Source: Streptomyces capillispiralis (GTDB lineage Bacteria > Actinomycetota > Actinomycetes > Streptomycetales > Streptomycetaceae). Taken from it: a stretch of 64,000 nt of DNA. Under the pieces are notes generated by a model, which was not told where the DNA came from, did not search any database, and saw only the letters and a list, made by a program, of their open reading frames with translations. A program made the translations under genes and the position numbers. Below are positions 7,567 through 15,526 of the stretch, one piece after another; positions within the stretch are counted from its first letter, which is position 1, and each line of letters starts with the position of its first letter. The stretch is from assembly GCF_007829875.1 (NCBI RefSeq), contig NZ_VIWV01000001.1, positions 7,948,001-8,012,000 of the forward strand. Reading direction: 5' to 3'.

Positions 7567-8745
7567 CTAGAGGTAGGGCGTCCCGGGGTCGAGCCCCACC
7601 AGGACCCTGCCGTGCACCTCCAGGCTCATGTTCGGGTTCATCAGACCGTGGAGGGACAGCGCCTCGATGTCGCGGCGGTAGCGCCGGAAGTGACCCTTGC
7701 GGGCCAGGGAGGACGCGGAGCTGACCGAGTTGAGCGCGTCGACGGCCTCGTTCACCAGCTGGATCGCGTGACCGGCCCGGCCGCGCACCGTCGCCTTCTC
7801 CGTGTCGGTGAGCGGCTCACCGACGTCGGCGCGCTCCTGCAGCAGCGTCAGCTGACCCTCGAACAGGGCCTCCGCGGCGGCGATCCGGTTCTCCGCCACG
7901 GCCACCTGGTGCTGCGTGAGCGGGTGTTCGCGCTGGTCCTCCCAGGTGGTGTAGGCGATGGGCCGGCGCAGGCCCTCGACGAACGTCTCGTAGGCCCCCT
8001 TGGCGGCACCGAGGTAGATCGCCACCGACTCGGAGATGACCATGCTCAGCAGACCGTAGTCACGGCCGGTGGCACCGGAGTTGGAGCGGCCCTCGGCGGT
8101 GCCGGTGAGCGCCTCGCCCACGGTGACCAGCCGGTGCGCGGGCACGAACACGTCACGGGCGGTCGTCGTGGAGCTGCCGGTGCCGATGGTGGCGGAGACG
8201 TGCCAGTCGTCCGCGATCGACAGTTCCGACATCGGGACGAGGGCGTACGCCTCGTCGACGGTTCCGTCGGGCAGCGTCACCGTGGCGGCGACCAGGTCCC
8301 AGTCCGCGCCGCGGCAGCCGGTGTTGAACCGCCAGGTGCCGTTGAGGAGGTAACCGCCCTCGGTGGCGACCAGCGTGCTGTTGCCCGCGGTGAAGGCGCC
8401 GGAGATCCGGACCTGCCCGGTGGCGAAGATCTCCTCCTGCGTCACGTCCGGGTAGAGCGTGGCCAGCCAGGCGGTGGAGACCCAGGCCACGGCCACCCAG
8501 CCGGTCGAGGCGCAGCCCCGGGCGATCTCGGAGAGGATCGCGTACTGCTGCGGCAGGGACAGGTCGAGCCCGCCGAACCTGCGCGGCACGGCGATCCGGA
8601 AGACGCCCGCCTTCTCCAGCAGTTCGATGTTCTCGTCCGGGATCCAGCGCCGGTCCTCGGCCTCCAGCCCGTTCTCCCGGAGCGTGGGCACGATCACTCG
8701 CACCGCCTCCAGTACGGAGTCGAAATCGGGTTCATGCGGGGACAT
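7567..8745 (-). CDS. Acyl-CoA dehydrogenase-fold flavin monooxygenase
   Basis: A 392-residue protein of the acyl-CoA dehydrogenase superfamily, closest in pattern to two-component group D flavin monooxygenases (HpaH/DszC-like) rather than true dehydrogenases. Features include PRRFGG(L)DL near residue 55, the ARGCASTGWV motif, WRFNTGCRGADWD, and a GTGSST loop. These enzymes use reduced flavin from a separate reductase; a candidate reductase lies at 49227. It is clearly paralogous to the protein at 52510 (same length, same C-terminal pattern ending GLDPGTPYL versus GLEPDNDYL). A likely role is hydroxylation or epoxidation of the triene or ring, or N-oxidation; this is inference. Its promoter carries a three-heptamer SARP-type repeat at 8828-8856. 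Confidence 0.82.
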   Translation of the reverse strand: MSPHEPDFDSVLEAVRVIVPTLRENGLEAEDRRWIPDENIELLEKAGVFRIAVPRRFGGLDLSLPQQYAILSEIARGCASTGWVAVAWVSTAWLATLYPDVTQEEIFATGQVRISGAFTAGNSTLVATEGGYLLNGTWRFNTGCRGADWDLVAATVTLPDGTVDEAYALVPMSELSIADDWHVSATIGTGSSTTTARDVFVPAHRLVTVGEALTGTAEGRSNSGATGRDYGLLSMVISESVAIYLGAAKGAYETFVEGLRRPIAYTTWEDQREHPLTQHQVAVAENRIAAAEALFEGQLTLLQERADVGEPLTDTEKATVRGRAGHAIQLVNEAVDALNSVSSASSLARKGHFRRYRRDIEALSLHGLMNPNMSLEVHGRVLVGLDPGTPYL

Positions 8746-8827
8746 GGCGCCTCCTGGCGTCGATCGTGTGCCTGCTCTTCACCGTCGGAACGGTGCGCGG
8801 CCGACCGTAACGCCCGTCCGGCGGCAG

Positions 8828-8856
8828 CCGGGTAACACGCTGTCACTGGGCGGTAA
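8828..8856 (-). promoter_or_regulatory. SARP-type heptamer repeat before the first flavin monooxygenase
   Basis: On the minus strand TTACCGC, TGACAGC and TACCCGG start 11 bp apart (plus-strand 8850-8856, 8839-8845, 8828-8834), the spacing bound by OmpR-like SARP domains. Confidence 0.6.
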
Positions 8857-8916
8857 TCGCATGATCTCCGCCGTCCGGGCCGCCCGCGGACGGAGCTGAC
8901 GCCGTGGCAGCGGGTG

Positions 8917-8934
8917 TTTGGGCGAGCTTTGACC
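8917..8934 (+). promoter_or_regulatory. SARP-type heptamer repeat before the thioesterase
   Basis: TTTGGGC (8917-8923) and TTTGACC (8928-8934) start exactly 11 bp apart. TTTGACC is also found in the repeat before the imine reductase at 54821-55735. Confidence 0.6.
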
Positions 8935-9011
8935 GCCCCGCCCCATCATGGCGACGTCCCCGCCCCGCAGCGGTTCACGGGAACCGCCGGGGCGCCGAGT
9001 GGAGGAGCGAC

Positions 9012-9794
9012 ATGAGTGGTGAGTGGTTCCGCAGGTTCGTCCCCGACTCCCAGGGGGCTCCCGCCGCCGGAGGTGCGCTGAGACTGGTCTGCTTCCCGCA
9101 CGCGGGCGGCGCCGCCAGCGCGTTCCTCCGGCTGGCGCGCGAGGCCATGCCCGGGATCGAGGTCGTGGCGGTGCAGTACCCCGGCCGTCAGGACCGTCGC
9201 AACGAGGAGCCGCTGGCCGGTATCGGGCTCCTCGCGGACGCCCTCGCGGACGAGGTGCGGCGCGAAGTGAAGGCGCCCTACGCGTTCTTCGGGCACAGCA
9301 TGGGGGCGATCATCGCGCACGAGGTCGCCCTGCGCCTGGCCGAGCGGGGGGAGCCGGGCCCGGAGCGGCTCTTCCTGTCCGGCCGCGGCGCCCCCTCGAC
9401 GACGCCGTACGCGCACGACCGGCTGCGCACCGACGCCGACGTCCTGGCCATGGTCCGCAAACTGGGCGGAACGGCCAACGGGGTCTTCGACGACCCGGAC
9501 GTCCTGGCCATGGTGATGCCCACCCTCCGGGCCGACTACCGTGCGCTCGGCTCGTACGTCTGGACGCCGCGCCCCGCCCTGGACGTCCCCTTCACGGTGC
9601 TGATCGGCGACGCCGACCCGGTGGTGCCGGTCACCGCGGCGGCGGGGTGGAAGGGGTTCACCACGGCCCCCACCGACATGGAGGTGTTCGAAGGCGGTCA
9701 CTTCTATCTCGACGCCAGGACCAAGGAGGTGGCCCGCGTGGTCACCGCCGCCCTGGGCCGGGACGGGAAGCGGAACGCGGCGGCCGTGGGCTGA
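9012..9794 (+). CDS. Type II (editing) thioesterase
   Basis: A 260-residue alpha/beta-hydrolase of the external thioesterase family: CFPHAGG oxyanion region, nucleophile Ser96 in GHSMG, then GDADPVVP with the likely catalytic Asp and GGHFYL with the catalytic His. Such enzymes clear stalled or wrongly primed acyl groups from PKS carrier proteins. The main chain here is released by a reductase domain, so an editing role fits. The ATG at 9012 has an ideal GGAGGAG six bases upstream; the frame upstream of it is not coding. It is divergent from the flavin monooxygenase, each gene having its own heptamer repeat in the shared 266-bp promoter region. Confidence 0.93.
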   Translation: MSGEWFRRFVPDSQGAPAAGGALRLVCFPHAGGAASAFLRLAREAMPGIEVVAVQYPGRQDRRNEEPLAGIGLLADALADEVRREVKAPYAFFGHSMGAIIAHEVALRLAERGEPGPERLFLSGRGAPSTTPYAHDRLRTDADVLAMVRKLGGTANGVFDDPDVLAMVMPTLRADYRALGSYVWTPRPALDVPFTVLIGDADPVVPVTAAAGWKGFTTAPTDMEVFEGGHFYLDARTKEVARVVTAALGRDGKRNAAAVG

Positions 9795-9851
9795 CCGCGC
9801 CGTGCGGGGGCGACACGGCCCGCCGGTCCCTCCGCACGGTCCCGACGCAGC

Positions 9852-9883
9852 GGGCGCGCCGGCCGGTACGGGCCGGCGCGCCC
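9852..9883 (+). terminator. Terminator after the thioesterase
   Basis: A perfect 13-bp stem (GGGCGCGCCGGCC at 9852-9864, complement at 9871-9883) around the loop GGTACG. The 615-bp region 9795-10409 holds this terminator and two ARE-like operators but no convincing gene. Confidence 0.8.
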
Positions 9884-10198
9884 GCCCGCCCGTGTCCACC
9901 CCTGCCGTGACACCCGGAGCCGTGACCCGGCCCGCGGGCCCACGCGGAGCCGTCAACCCGGCTTGACCGCAGGCACGTTGATTCCACCCCTCGGTATGCC
10001 CCCCGTCGCCATGCCCGCCGCGGCCGTCGGCAGGACCGTCACCGCGCGCCCCCGGGAGCGCTCCAGGCCCCCGGCGCCCTTGCTGACCAGCGACTTCACC
10101 TTCTCGCGCGGACGAACGCCCCCGTCCGCAGCGGCCCTTCGGCCTGCTTGCGTTCACCCCGTCACCACCGATCGGGGCAGACCTCTGGTCCACTGTTG

Positions 10199-10219
10199 AA
10201 AAATCGAACGGTTGGTATG
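10199..10219. promoter_or_regulatory. ARE-like operator, distal site before the IS701-like/SARP genes
   Basis: On the minus strand ATACC, an 8-bp core and GATTT. The right arm matches the receptor half-site and the left arm is degenerate. It lies about 150 bp upstream of a better site. Confidence 0.5.
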
Positions 10220-10346
10220 GTTGCGACGGGCGCATGGTCCGGACCTGACGGCCGCACGGCAGGAGTGGACGGGTCCGCCTCGCGCCAGGACGGACGTTCA
10301 TAAGTGTCGAACGGAAGTTGAGGCGGCGTCACCTCTGGTTCTGCTG

Positions 10347-10370
10347 AAAAAACCGATCGATTGGTTTATT
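10347..10370. promoter_or_regulatory. ARE-like operator, proximal site before the IS701-like/SARP genes
   Basis: AAACC, core GATCGATT and GGTTT form a near-perfect dyad in an AT-rich patch, 40 bp before the GTG of the IS701-like gene. It is the best-formed palindrome of the five sites. Confidence 0.7.
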
Positions 10371-10409
10371 TTGGAGTGAGCAGAGGGCTTGTCGCCAGGG
10401 GGGAAGTCG

Positions 10410-11588
10410 GTGGAAGCAGACGTAGAGCAGCGTCGATCGTCGAGGGGGGACGCCGACGAGTGCCCATACGGTCTCGTCCCGGAGGCCGAATCGGAACTCT
10501 TCGCCTCGCTGCGCCGCAGTGGCCAGCGGCAGAAGGCGGAACACTATGTGAAGGGGCTGCTCGAAACGCCCGGCCGCAAGACGCTGGGGCACATCGCGGC
10601 ACACCTGGGCGGCCCCGCGGCACAGCAGAGCCTGCACCACTTCATCAGCGAATCCCTGTGGGAGTGGGCACCGCTCCGCCACGCCCTCGCCCGGCAGGCG
10701 CGGATGCTGCTCGGACACGACGCGTGGGTCGTCCGGCCCATGGTCATTCCCAAGGCCGGGGCCCACTCGATCGGAGTCGACCTCCAGTTCGTGCCACACC
10801 TGGGACGGGCCGTCAACGGCCAGCAGGCGGTGGGGGTTTGGCTGGCCTCCGAGCGATCCGCCGTACCGGTCGAATGGCAGCTCGTCCTGCCCCGGCGGTG
10901 GCGGGAGGAACCCCTCCGGAGCAGGGCCCGCATCCCCGCCGGCGTCCGGGCGGACTGTCTGGAGGAGTGCGTCCGCGAGGCGACGGCCCAGGCGGCCCGG
11001 GGCGCCGGCCCGCGGAACAGGCCAGTGATCGTCGACGCGCGGGGAGCGGACGCCGTGGCGATCGCCCGCCGCCTGGGGGCCGACGGGCACCAGTTCGTCA
11101 TCCGCACCGAACCGGCCACCCGGCTGAGCGTCGACAGGTCCGTCCTGCCCGCGTACGGCGCACGTGAACGTGGCGCCGGCGAACTGGTCGCCCACCTCGG
11201 CCGGATGCGCACCCCCGCCGGTCCGGGACCGGACCGGCCCACCGCCTCGGTGATCCCGGTGGTGGCCCCCGCCTCCGTACACGGCGGCGCGCTGCGCGGC
11301 CTGCGCCTGATGGGGGAGGGGGGCGCGCCGGGCGGCGGTGCGGACCGGCTGTGGCTGACCAACGCCACCGGCGTCGCCGCGTCCGCGCTCCTGCGGCTGA
11401 CGCGGCTCAGCGACCTCGTCGCCCGGGACGCCGTCGACATCGGCGACCGGGTCGGGCTGCGGGACTTCGCCGGGCGCTCCTTCTCCGGCTGGCACCGGCA
11501 CATCACCCTCGCCTCGATCGCCCACTTCGCCACCGTGCTCGCCACCGAGCCCTCACCCTGTGCCACCGCTGCCTGCAAGGCCGCGTGA
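10410..11588 (+). CDS. IS701-family transposase-like protein, predicted catalytically dead
   Basis: A 392-residue protein with the overall pattern of IS701-type DDE transposases: an N-terminal segment containing GRKTLGHIA and LHHFISESLWEW, a core with the IPKAGAHSIGV-type strand, and a C-terminal GWHRHITL. The residues normally catalytic look lost. The first Asp region, usually a VLDDTGF-like motif, reads VVRPMVI; the C-terminal Glu region, usually YEGRSW-like, reads FAGRSF. Only the middle Asp (VIVDARG) remains. No flanking inverted repeats were seen. GTG 10410 was chosen for its AGGGGGGAAG ribosome site. It sits between receptor-type operators and a SARP gene, which suggests a recruited DNA-binding regulator (inference). 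Confidence 0.72.
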   Translation: MEADVEQRRSSRGDADECPYGLVPEAESELFASLRRSGQRQKAEHYVKGLLETPGRKTLGHIAAHLGGPAAQQSLHHFISESLWEWAPLRHALARQARMLLGHDAWVVRPMVIPKAGAHSIGVDLQFVPHLGRAVNGQQAVGVWLASERSAVPVEWQLVLPRRWREEPLRSRARIPAGVRADCLEECVREATAQAARGAGPRNRPVIVDARGADAVAIARRLGADGHQFVIRTEPATRLSVDRSVLPAYGARERGAGELVAHLGRMRTPAGPGPDRPTASVIPVVAPASVHGGALRGLRLMGEGGAPGGGADRLWLTNATGVAASALLRLTRLSDLVARDAVDIGDRVGLRDFAGRSFSGWHRHITLASIAHFATVLATEPSPCATAACKAA

Positions 11589-11804
11589 CACGGTGCCCGA
11601 CGCGCCACCACCCCAGTCCACCCGCCGACCACGTGCGCGAACCGGGGACTGACCTCCCCGGCCGACTGGTCCGCGTGGCGCATCGCGGGGGCACGACGTC
11701 CCCGCGACGTCCGCGGGCTGTCCACGAACGCCGCCCACCCCTCCACGACCACGGTGGGCGACGCACCAACGCGAGCTCGAACGCCTGGAACAGGAGTACG
11801 CACA

Positions 11805-12677
11805 GTGCGGTTGAACCTGATCGGCCCGCTCCAAGTCATCACCGACGACGGCAGGGAACACGCCCCCAACGCACCGAAGATCGGCCGGATGCTCGCGGTC
11901 CTCGCGCTCCAGCCGCGCGAGGCCGTGCCCACCACCGTACTGATACAGGAACTGTGGGGGCAGAACCCCCCGCGCAGCGCGGCCAAGACACTGCAGACGC
12001 ACGTCTACCACGCCCGCCGCATGTTCCAGGAGGAGAGAGTCACCGCCGCCGGCCGGAACCTGCTGGTCGCCAGAGCACCCGGGTACGAGTTCCGGGTCAA
12101 CGACGACGAGGTCGACGTCAGCAGTTTCGAACAGCACCTGCGGCAGGCACGCTGGGAATCCCGGAGCGGCCAACTGGAGCGAGCGGCCCACGAGGTGAAC
12201 CGCGCCCTCGCCCTGTGGCGCGGCCCGGTCCTGAGCGGCGTGCCGGTCGGCACCGTGCTCGCCGGCCGGATCGCCCGCGTCGAGGAACTGCGGATCAACG
12301 CCCTCGAACTGCGCATCGAGATCGAGAGCAGACTCGGCAGACAACGCGACCTGCTGCCCGATCTACGGGCCCTGGTCGAGGAGTTCCCGCTGCACGAGTG
12401 GTTCCACGGGCAGCTCATCTCGGCCCTGCACCACGCGGGCCGCAGAAGCGAGGCGCTCCAGGCGTACCACGCGCTCTACGGCATCCTCCAGAAGGAACTC
12501 GGACTGGAACCGTCCGAGGATCTGCGGCGGCTCCAGGCCGAGATCCTCGGCTCGTCCGGCGGCGAGGAACCGTCCGGGCCCCACCGCCGCCTGGAGACAC
12601 CGGAGACGACGCGGCGGCGCCTGTCGCCCGTCCCGTCGAAGAGGCCGCGTCCGACCGCGGCCGCCTGCTTCGGCTGA
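11805..12677 (+). CDS. SARP-family transcriptional activator (short form)
   Basis: A 290-residue SARP of the AfsR/DnrI/RedD kind: an OmpR-like winged helix (residues ~1-95, VRLNLIGPLQV start, KTLQTHVYHARRMF recognition region) followed by the BTAD helical domain (~100-250, ending in HHAGRRSEALQAYHALYGIL…ELGLEPSEDLR). The GTG at 11805 has CAGGAG eight bases upstream; the 17-codon extension is unlikely. It follows the IS701-like gene by 216 bp in the same direction, so both may answer to the ARE-like sites upstream. SARPs bind heptamer direct repeats and recruit RNA polymerase; repeats of that type occur before many tailoring genes in this window. Confidence 0.92.
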   Translation: MRLNLIGPLQVITDDGREHAPNAPKIGRMLAVLALQPREAVPTTVLIQELWGQNPPRSAAKTLQTHVYHARRMFQEERVTAAGRNLLVARAPGYEFRVNDDEVDVSSFEQHLRQARWESRSGQLERAAHEVNRALALWRGPVLSGVPVGTVLAGRIARVEELRINALELRIEIESRLGRQRDLLPDLRALVEEFPLHEWFHGQLISALHHAGRRSEALQAYHALYGILQKELGLEPSEDLRRLQAEILGSSGGEEPSGPHRRLETPETTRRRLSPVPSKRPRPTAAACFG

Positions 12678-13020
12678 CCGCACCGGGCGTCACAACGCAT
12701 CCGCCGCGCCGGCCCGCGACGACGGCTCGGCGGCGGTGGTGACGCGTCTCCCTGCCGACCACACACACGGTGAACGCCGGAACCGCCGGGCGTTGTCACA
12801 CCGGTACACGAACAGGCGGTGACCTTCGTGAACGCGAACGCGGCTCCCTCCCACAACGGTGTGGCACGGGCCGGAGGCATGTGCCCGAGATTTGTGTGAT
12901 CTTGGACCACGGCCCTGCACGATGGTGACGGATCTTGACGGATCCGGGCGGTTCCCGTGGATCGACCACTCCGCGTCCGCCCGTGTATCCCGCCTTTACG
13001 GGGATGGAGTTGGGCGAGTC
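12678..13020. other. Intergenic region upstream of the long SARP gene
   Basis: There is no credible gene in these 343 bp. No ARE dyad or clear heptamer repeat was found. The start of the following gene is marked by GGAG at 13006-13009. Confidence 0.5.
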
Positions 13021-15297
13021 ATGCAGTTCCGAATGCTGGGTCCGATAGAAGTTGTCGACCATGGCGAGCAGATGCCCCTCGGCGGCACCAAACAGCGCGC
13101 CACTCTCGGTTTCCTCCTGCTCCAGACGAACAAGGTGGTGGCCACCAGCCACCTCATGAACGCGCTGTGGGGTTACGACGACGTCCCCGCCACGGCACGC
13201 AAGATTCTCCAGAACGCGGTCTACGGCCTGCGCAACATCCTGGCCGCCGGACGGGCCGAGGGAGACCCGGGCGCCGCCGCCCTGCTCACCCAGCCGCCCG
13301 GCTACATGATGCGGGTGGACCCCGAACGGGTCGACCTCCAGCTGTTCCACAAGTGGGTCATGCAGGGCAGGGAACAACTCGCGCGCGGCGCCGCGGAGTC
13401 CGCCTCCGCGCTCCTGCGCGACGCCCTCGCGCTGTGGCGCGGACCGGCCCTCGCGGACCTGGTGGAGGGCGGCATCCAGTGGCCCGAACTGGCCACGATC
13501 GAGAACACCCGGCTCGACGTCATGGAGGACTACTTCGACGCGCAGCTCGCCTGCGGCAACCACCACCTGGTCCTCGCCGAACTGGAACGGATGGTGCAGA
13601 ACGAACCGCTGCGCGAGCGGTCGTGCGGCCAGCTCATGCTGGCCCTGTACCGCTGCGGACGCCAGGTGGACGCCCTCAACGTCTACAGCCGGGTCCGGGC
13701 CGTGCTCGTCGAAAGCCTGGGCCTGGAGCCCGGCCGGGGCCTGCAGCAGCTCCAGCAGGCCATCCTCGTCCAGGACCCGGCCCTGTCCCTCGCCCGCCCC
13801 GGAACGCCCGACCCGTTCACCGCACGGCCCGAGATCCGCGTCGGCCCCACCGTGCCGGCCGCCCCTGCCCACCCCGTCGCCCCCGCCGTCGCCCCCGCTC
13901 CCGCCATGTCCCCGGAACCCCGGGACCCGCGGTCCTACGAGCCCCGGGTCGCCCCGGCGGACGGCATCACCATGCCGGAACAGCGCACCTCCGAACCGGC
14001 CGGATTCGAACGGCGCCCCGACTCCACGCGCCGCAAGGTCTGCGCGATGTCCGTGCGCGCCCGGCTCGCCCCGACCCTCGCCGACGTGGCCGCCAAGGAC
14101 GTCGACGCCCTCCTGGAAAGCGCCTGCCACCTGGTCACGGAACAGGTCGAGCGGTTCGGCGGCACCGTGACGGCCTCCATCGGCTCGATGTCCCTGGCCG
14201 TGTTCGGACTGGACGGGCCCGGCGACGACGACGCCCGGCAGGCCGTCCTCGCGGCACTCGCCATCCGCGACCTCCTCGACGCCCCGGCCGACGGCGACCC
14301 GGACGCGCCACGGCTGGCCGTGCAGTGCGCCGTCACCACCGGAGAGGTCCTGCTGCGCCACCGCAGCAACGAGGACACCCCCAAGGTCATCGGTGCCGTC
14401 CTGGACGAATCCCAGGCGCAGCTCTCCGAGGTCCCGGCCGGGCAGGTGCGGGTCACCGACCCCGTCCGGCGGGCCAGCGAGCACGCCGTGCGCTACCGCC
14501 TGCCCGACCCCGCCTCCGGCAGCTGGGAGGCGCTGGAGGCACGCGACGAGGGGTACGCCGAGGAAGGCGGCGCCGAGATGTACGAGCAGGACATCCTGCG
14601 CGGGCTGGTCCGGCGCACCCGGCACCGGGGCGTACCCCACCTGGTCACGGTGCTGGGGGAGCGCGGCACCGGCAAGACCCGGCTGCTGCGCGACTTCGAG
14701 CGCTGGGTGGCGGCCCAGGCCGACGCGCCGCGCATCCTGACCGGACGGATCCCGGCGGCGGGCGAGGACGGCCACCGGCTCCGGCTGGCCGCCCAGATCC
14801 TCGCCGCCTACTGCGGCGCGGCCCCCGGGGAGGACGCGACGGCCGCCCTCACCCGCACGGTCAGGAGGCTCTTCCCCAGCGAACGGGCCTGCGCCCTGCT
14901 GGTCTCCCGGCTCCGCCCGCTGGTGACCACCGCCGGCATCGGTGTCGACGACCGCTTCGGAGGGCCGCCCCTCACCGAGACCATGAGCGCCTGGGCCCAG
15001 CTGTTCCAGCAGGCGGCCTGCGAGGAACCGCTCGTCCTGTGCATCGACGACCTCCACCGCGCGCCCGACGCCGTACTCGACGCCGTGGAGAAACTGGCGG
15101 AGACCGCCGGATCGGGTCCGCTGTGCGTGGTCGTCGGCGCCGGTCCGGAACTCCTGCTGAGAAGGCCGGGCTGGGCCGGGGGCAAGAGCCACGCCACGAC
15201 GGTCACCCTGGACCGCCCCGAACGCGTCACCAACGAGCAGCTCGTCCGCCTGCTGCTGTCGGCCGACGGAAGCGAGGACGCGCGGACCCTCACCTGA
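13021..15297 (+). CDS. Long SARP with cyclase-like and NTPase segments (PimR-like, shortened)
   Basis: A 758-residue regulator. Residues 1-~250 are a SARP head (winged helix plus BTAD, MQFRMLGPIEVVDHGEQ start). A low-complexity Pro/Ala linker follows. Residues ~335-500 resemble a class III nucleotide cyclase domain (RFGGTVTASIGS…AVFGLDGPGDDDA, AVTTGEVL). Both metal-binding aspartates look replaced: the first lies in CAMSVRAR and the second in SIGSMS. Residues 546-553 (GERGTGKT, K552) are Walker A and 671-682 (LVLCIDDLHRAP) Walker B of a STAND/LAL-type NTPase. PimR-type proteins share this order but are about 1200 residues long; here the chain stops ~60 residues after Walker B. The ATG at 13021 is preferred over an upstream ATG at 12922. 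The stop codon is the first unit of a heptamer tandem repeat. Confidence 0.85.
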   Translation: MQFRMLGPIEVVDHGEQMPLGGTKQRATLGFLLLQTNKVVATSHLMNALWGYDDVPATARKILQNAVYGLRNILAAGRAEGDPGAAALLTQPPGYMMRVDPERVDLQLFHKWVMQGREQLARGAAESASALLRDALALWRGPALADLVEGGIQWPELATIENTRLDVMEDYFDAQLACGNHHLVLAELERMVQNEPLRERSCGQLMLALYRCGRQVDALNVYSRVRAVLVESLGLEPGRGLQQLQQAILVQDPALSLARPGTPDPFTARPEIRVGPTVPAAPAHPVAPAVAPAPAMSPEPRDPRSYEPRVAPADGITMPEQRTSEPAGFERRPDSTRRKVCAMSVRARLAPTLADVAAKDVDALLESACHLVTEQVERFGGTVTASIGSMSLAVFGLDGPGDDDARQAVLAALAIRDLLDAPADGDPDAPRLAVQCAVTTGEVLLRHRSNEDTPKVIGAVLDESQAQLSEVPAGQVRVTDPVRRASEHAVRYRLPDPASGSWEALEARDEGYAEEGGAEMYEQDILRGLVRRTRHRGVPHLVTVLGERGTGKTRLLRDFERWVAAQADAPRILTGRIPAAGEDGHRLRLAAQILAAYCGAAPGEDATAALTRTVRRLFPSERACALLVSRLRPLVTTAGIGVDDRFGGPPLTETMSAWAQLFQQAACEEPLVLCIDDLHRAPDAVLDAVEKLAETAGSGPLCVVVGAGPELLLRRPGWAGGKSHATTVTLDRPERVTNEQLVRLLLSADGSEDARTLT

Positions 15298-15371
15298 GAC
15301 CCGAGACCTGAGACCCGAGACCTGGGACCCGGGACCCGAGAGGTGAGACCCGGGACCTGGGACCAGGGAGC
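15295..15371. repeat. Heptamer tandem repeat at the stop of the long SARP gene
   Basis: Eleven consecutive 7-bp units of pattern YGRGACC (TGAGACC, CGAGACC, TGGGACC, CGGGACC and variants; units 7 and 11 are degenerate). The TGA stop is part of unit 1. A 7-bp unit changes reading frame with each copy gained or lost. Confidence 0.85.
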
Positions 15372-15526
15372 CCCACACCCCGGAACTCACCAGCGGGTAA
15401 CCGGCCGCCCATCATTTCCGCAATTCATGGGATGGCCATGGCGTGACCGACCGCTGGAACACCCGGAAGAGAATATCGGCACGGTCTGCCGGTGAACGCG
15501 CATTCCGCGCTGAAAAGGAGCTGGAC

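Noticed and set aside
10162..10176. A sixth ARE-like site (ACCGATCGG)
   Set aside because: Only one half-site is present and no GGT arm lies at the 8-bp spacing.
10410..11588. An active insertion sequence
   Set aside because: Expected catalytic residues look replaced, and I see no terminal inverted repeats or target duplication around the gene.
15426..15442. CATGG repeats 11 bp apart before the aminotransferase as a SARP site
   Set aside because: Only CATGG recurs, it contains start-like palindromes, and it does not resemble the TTAC/TTTGA/TGA heptamers of the other promoters.
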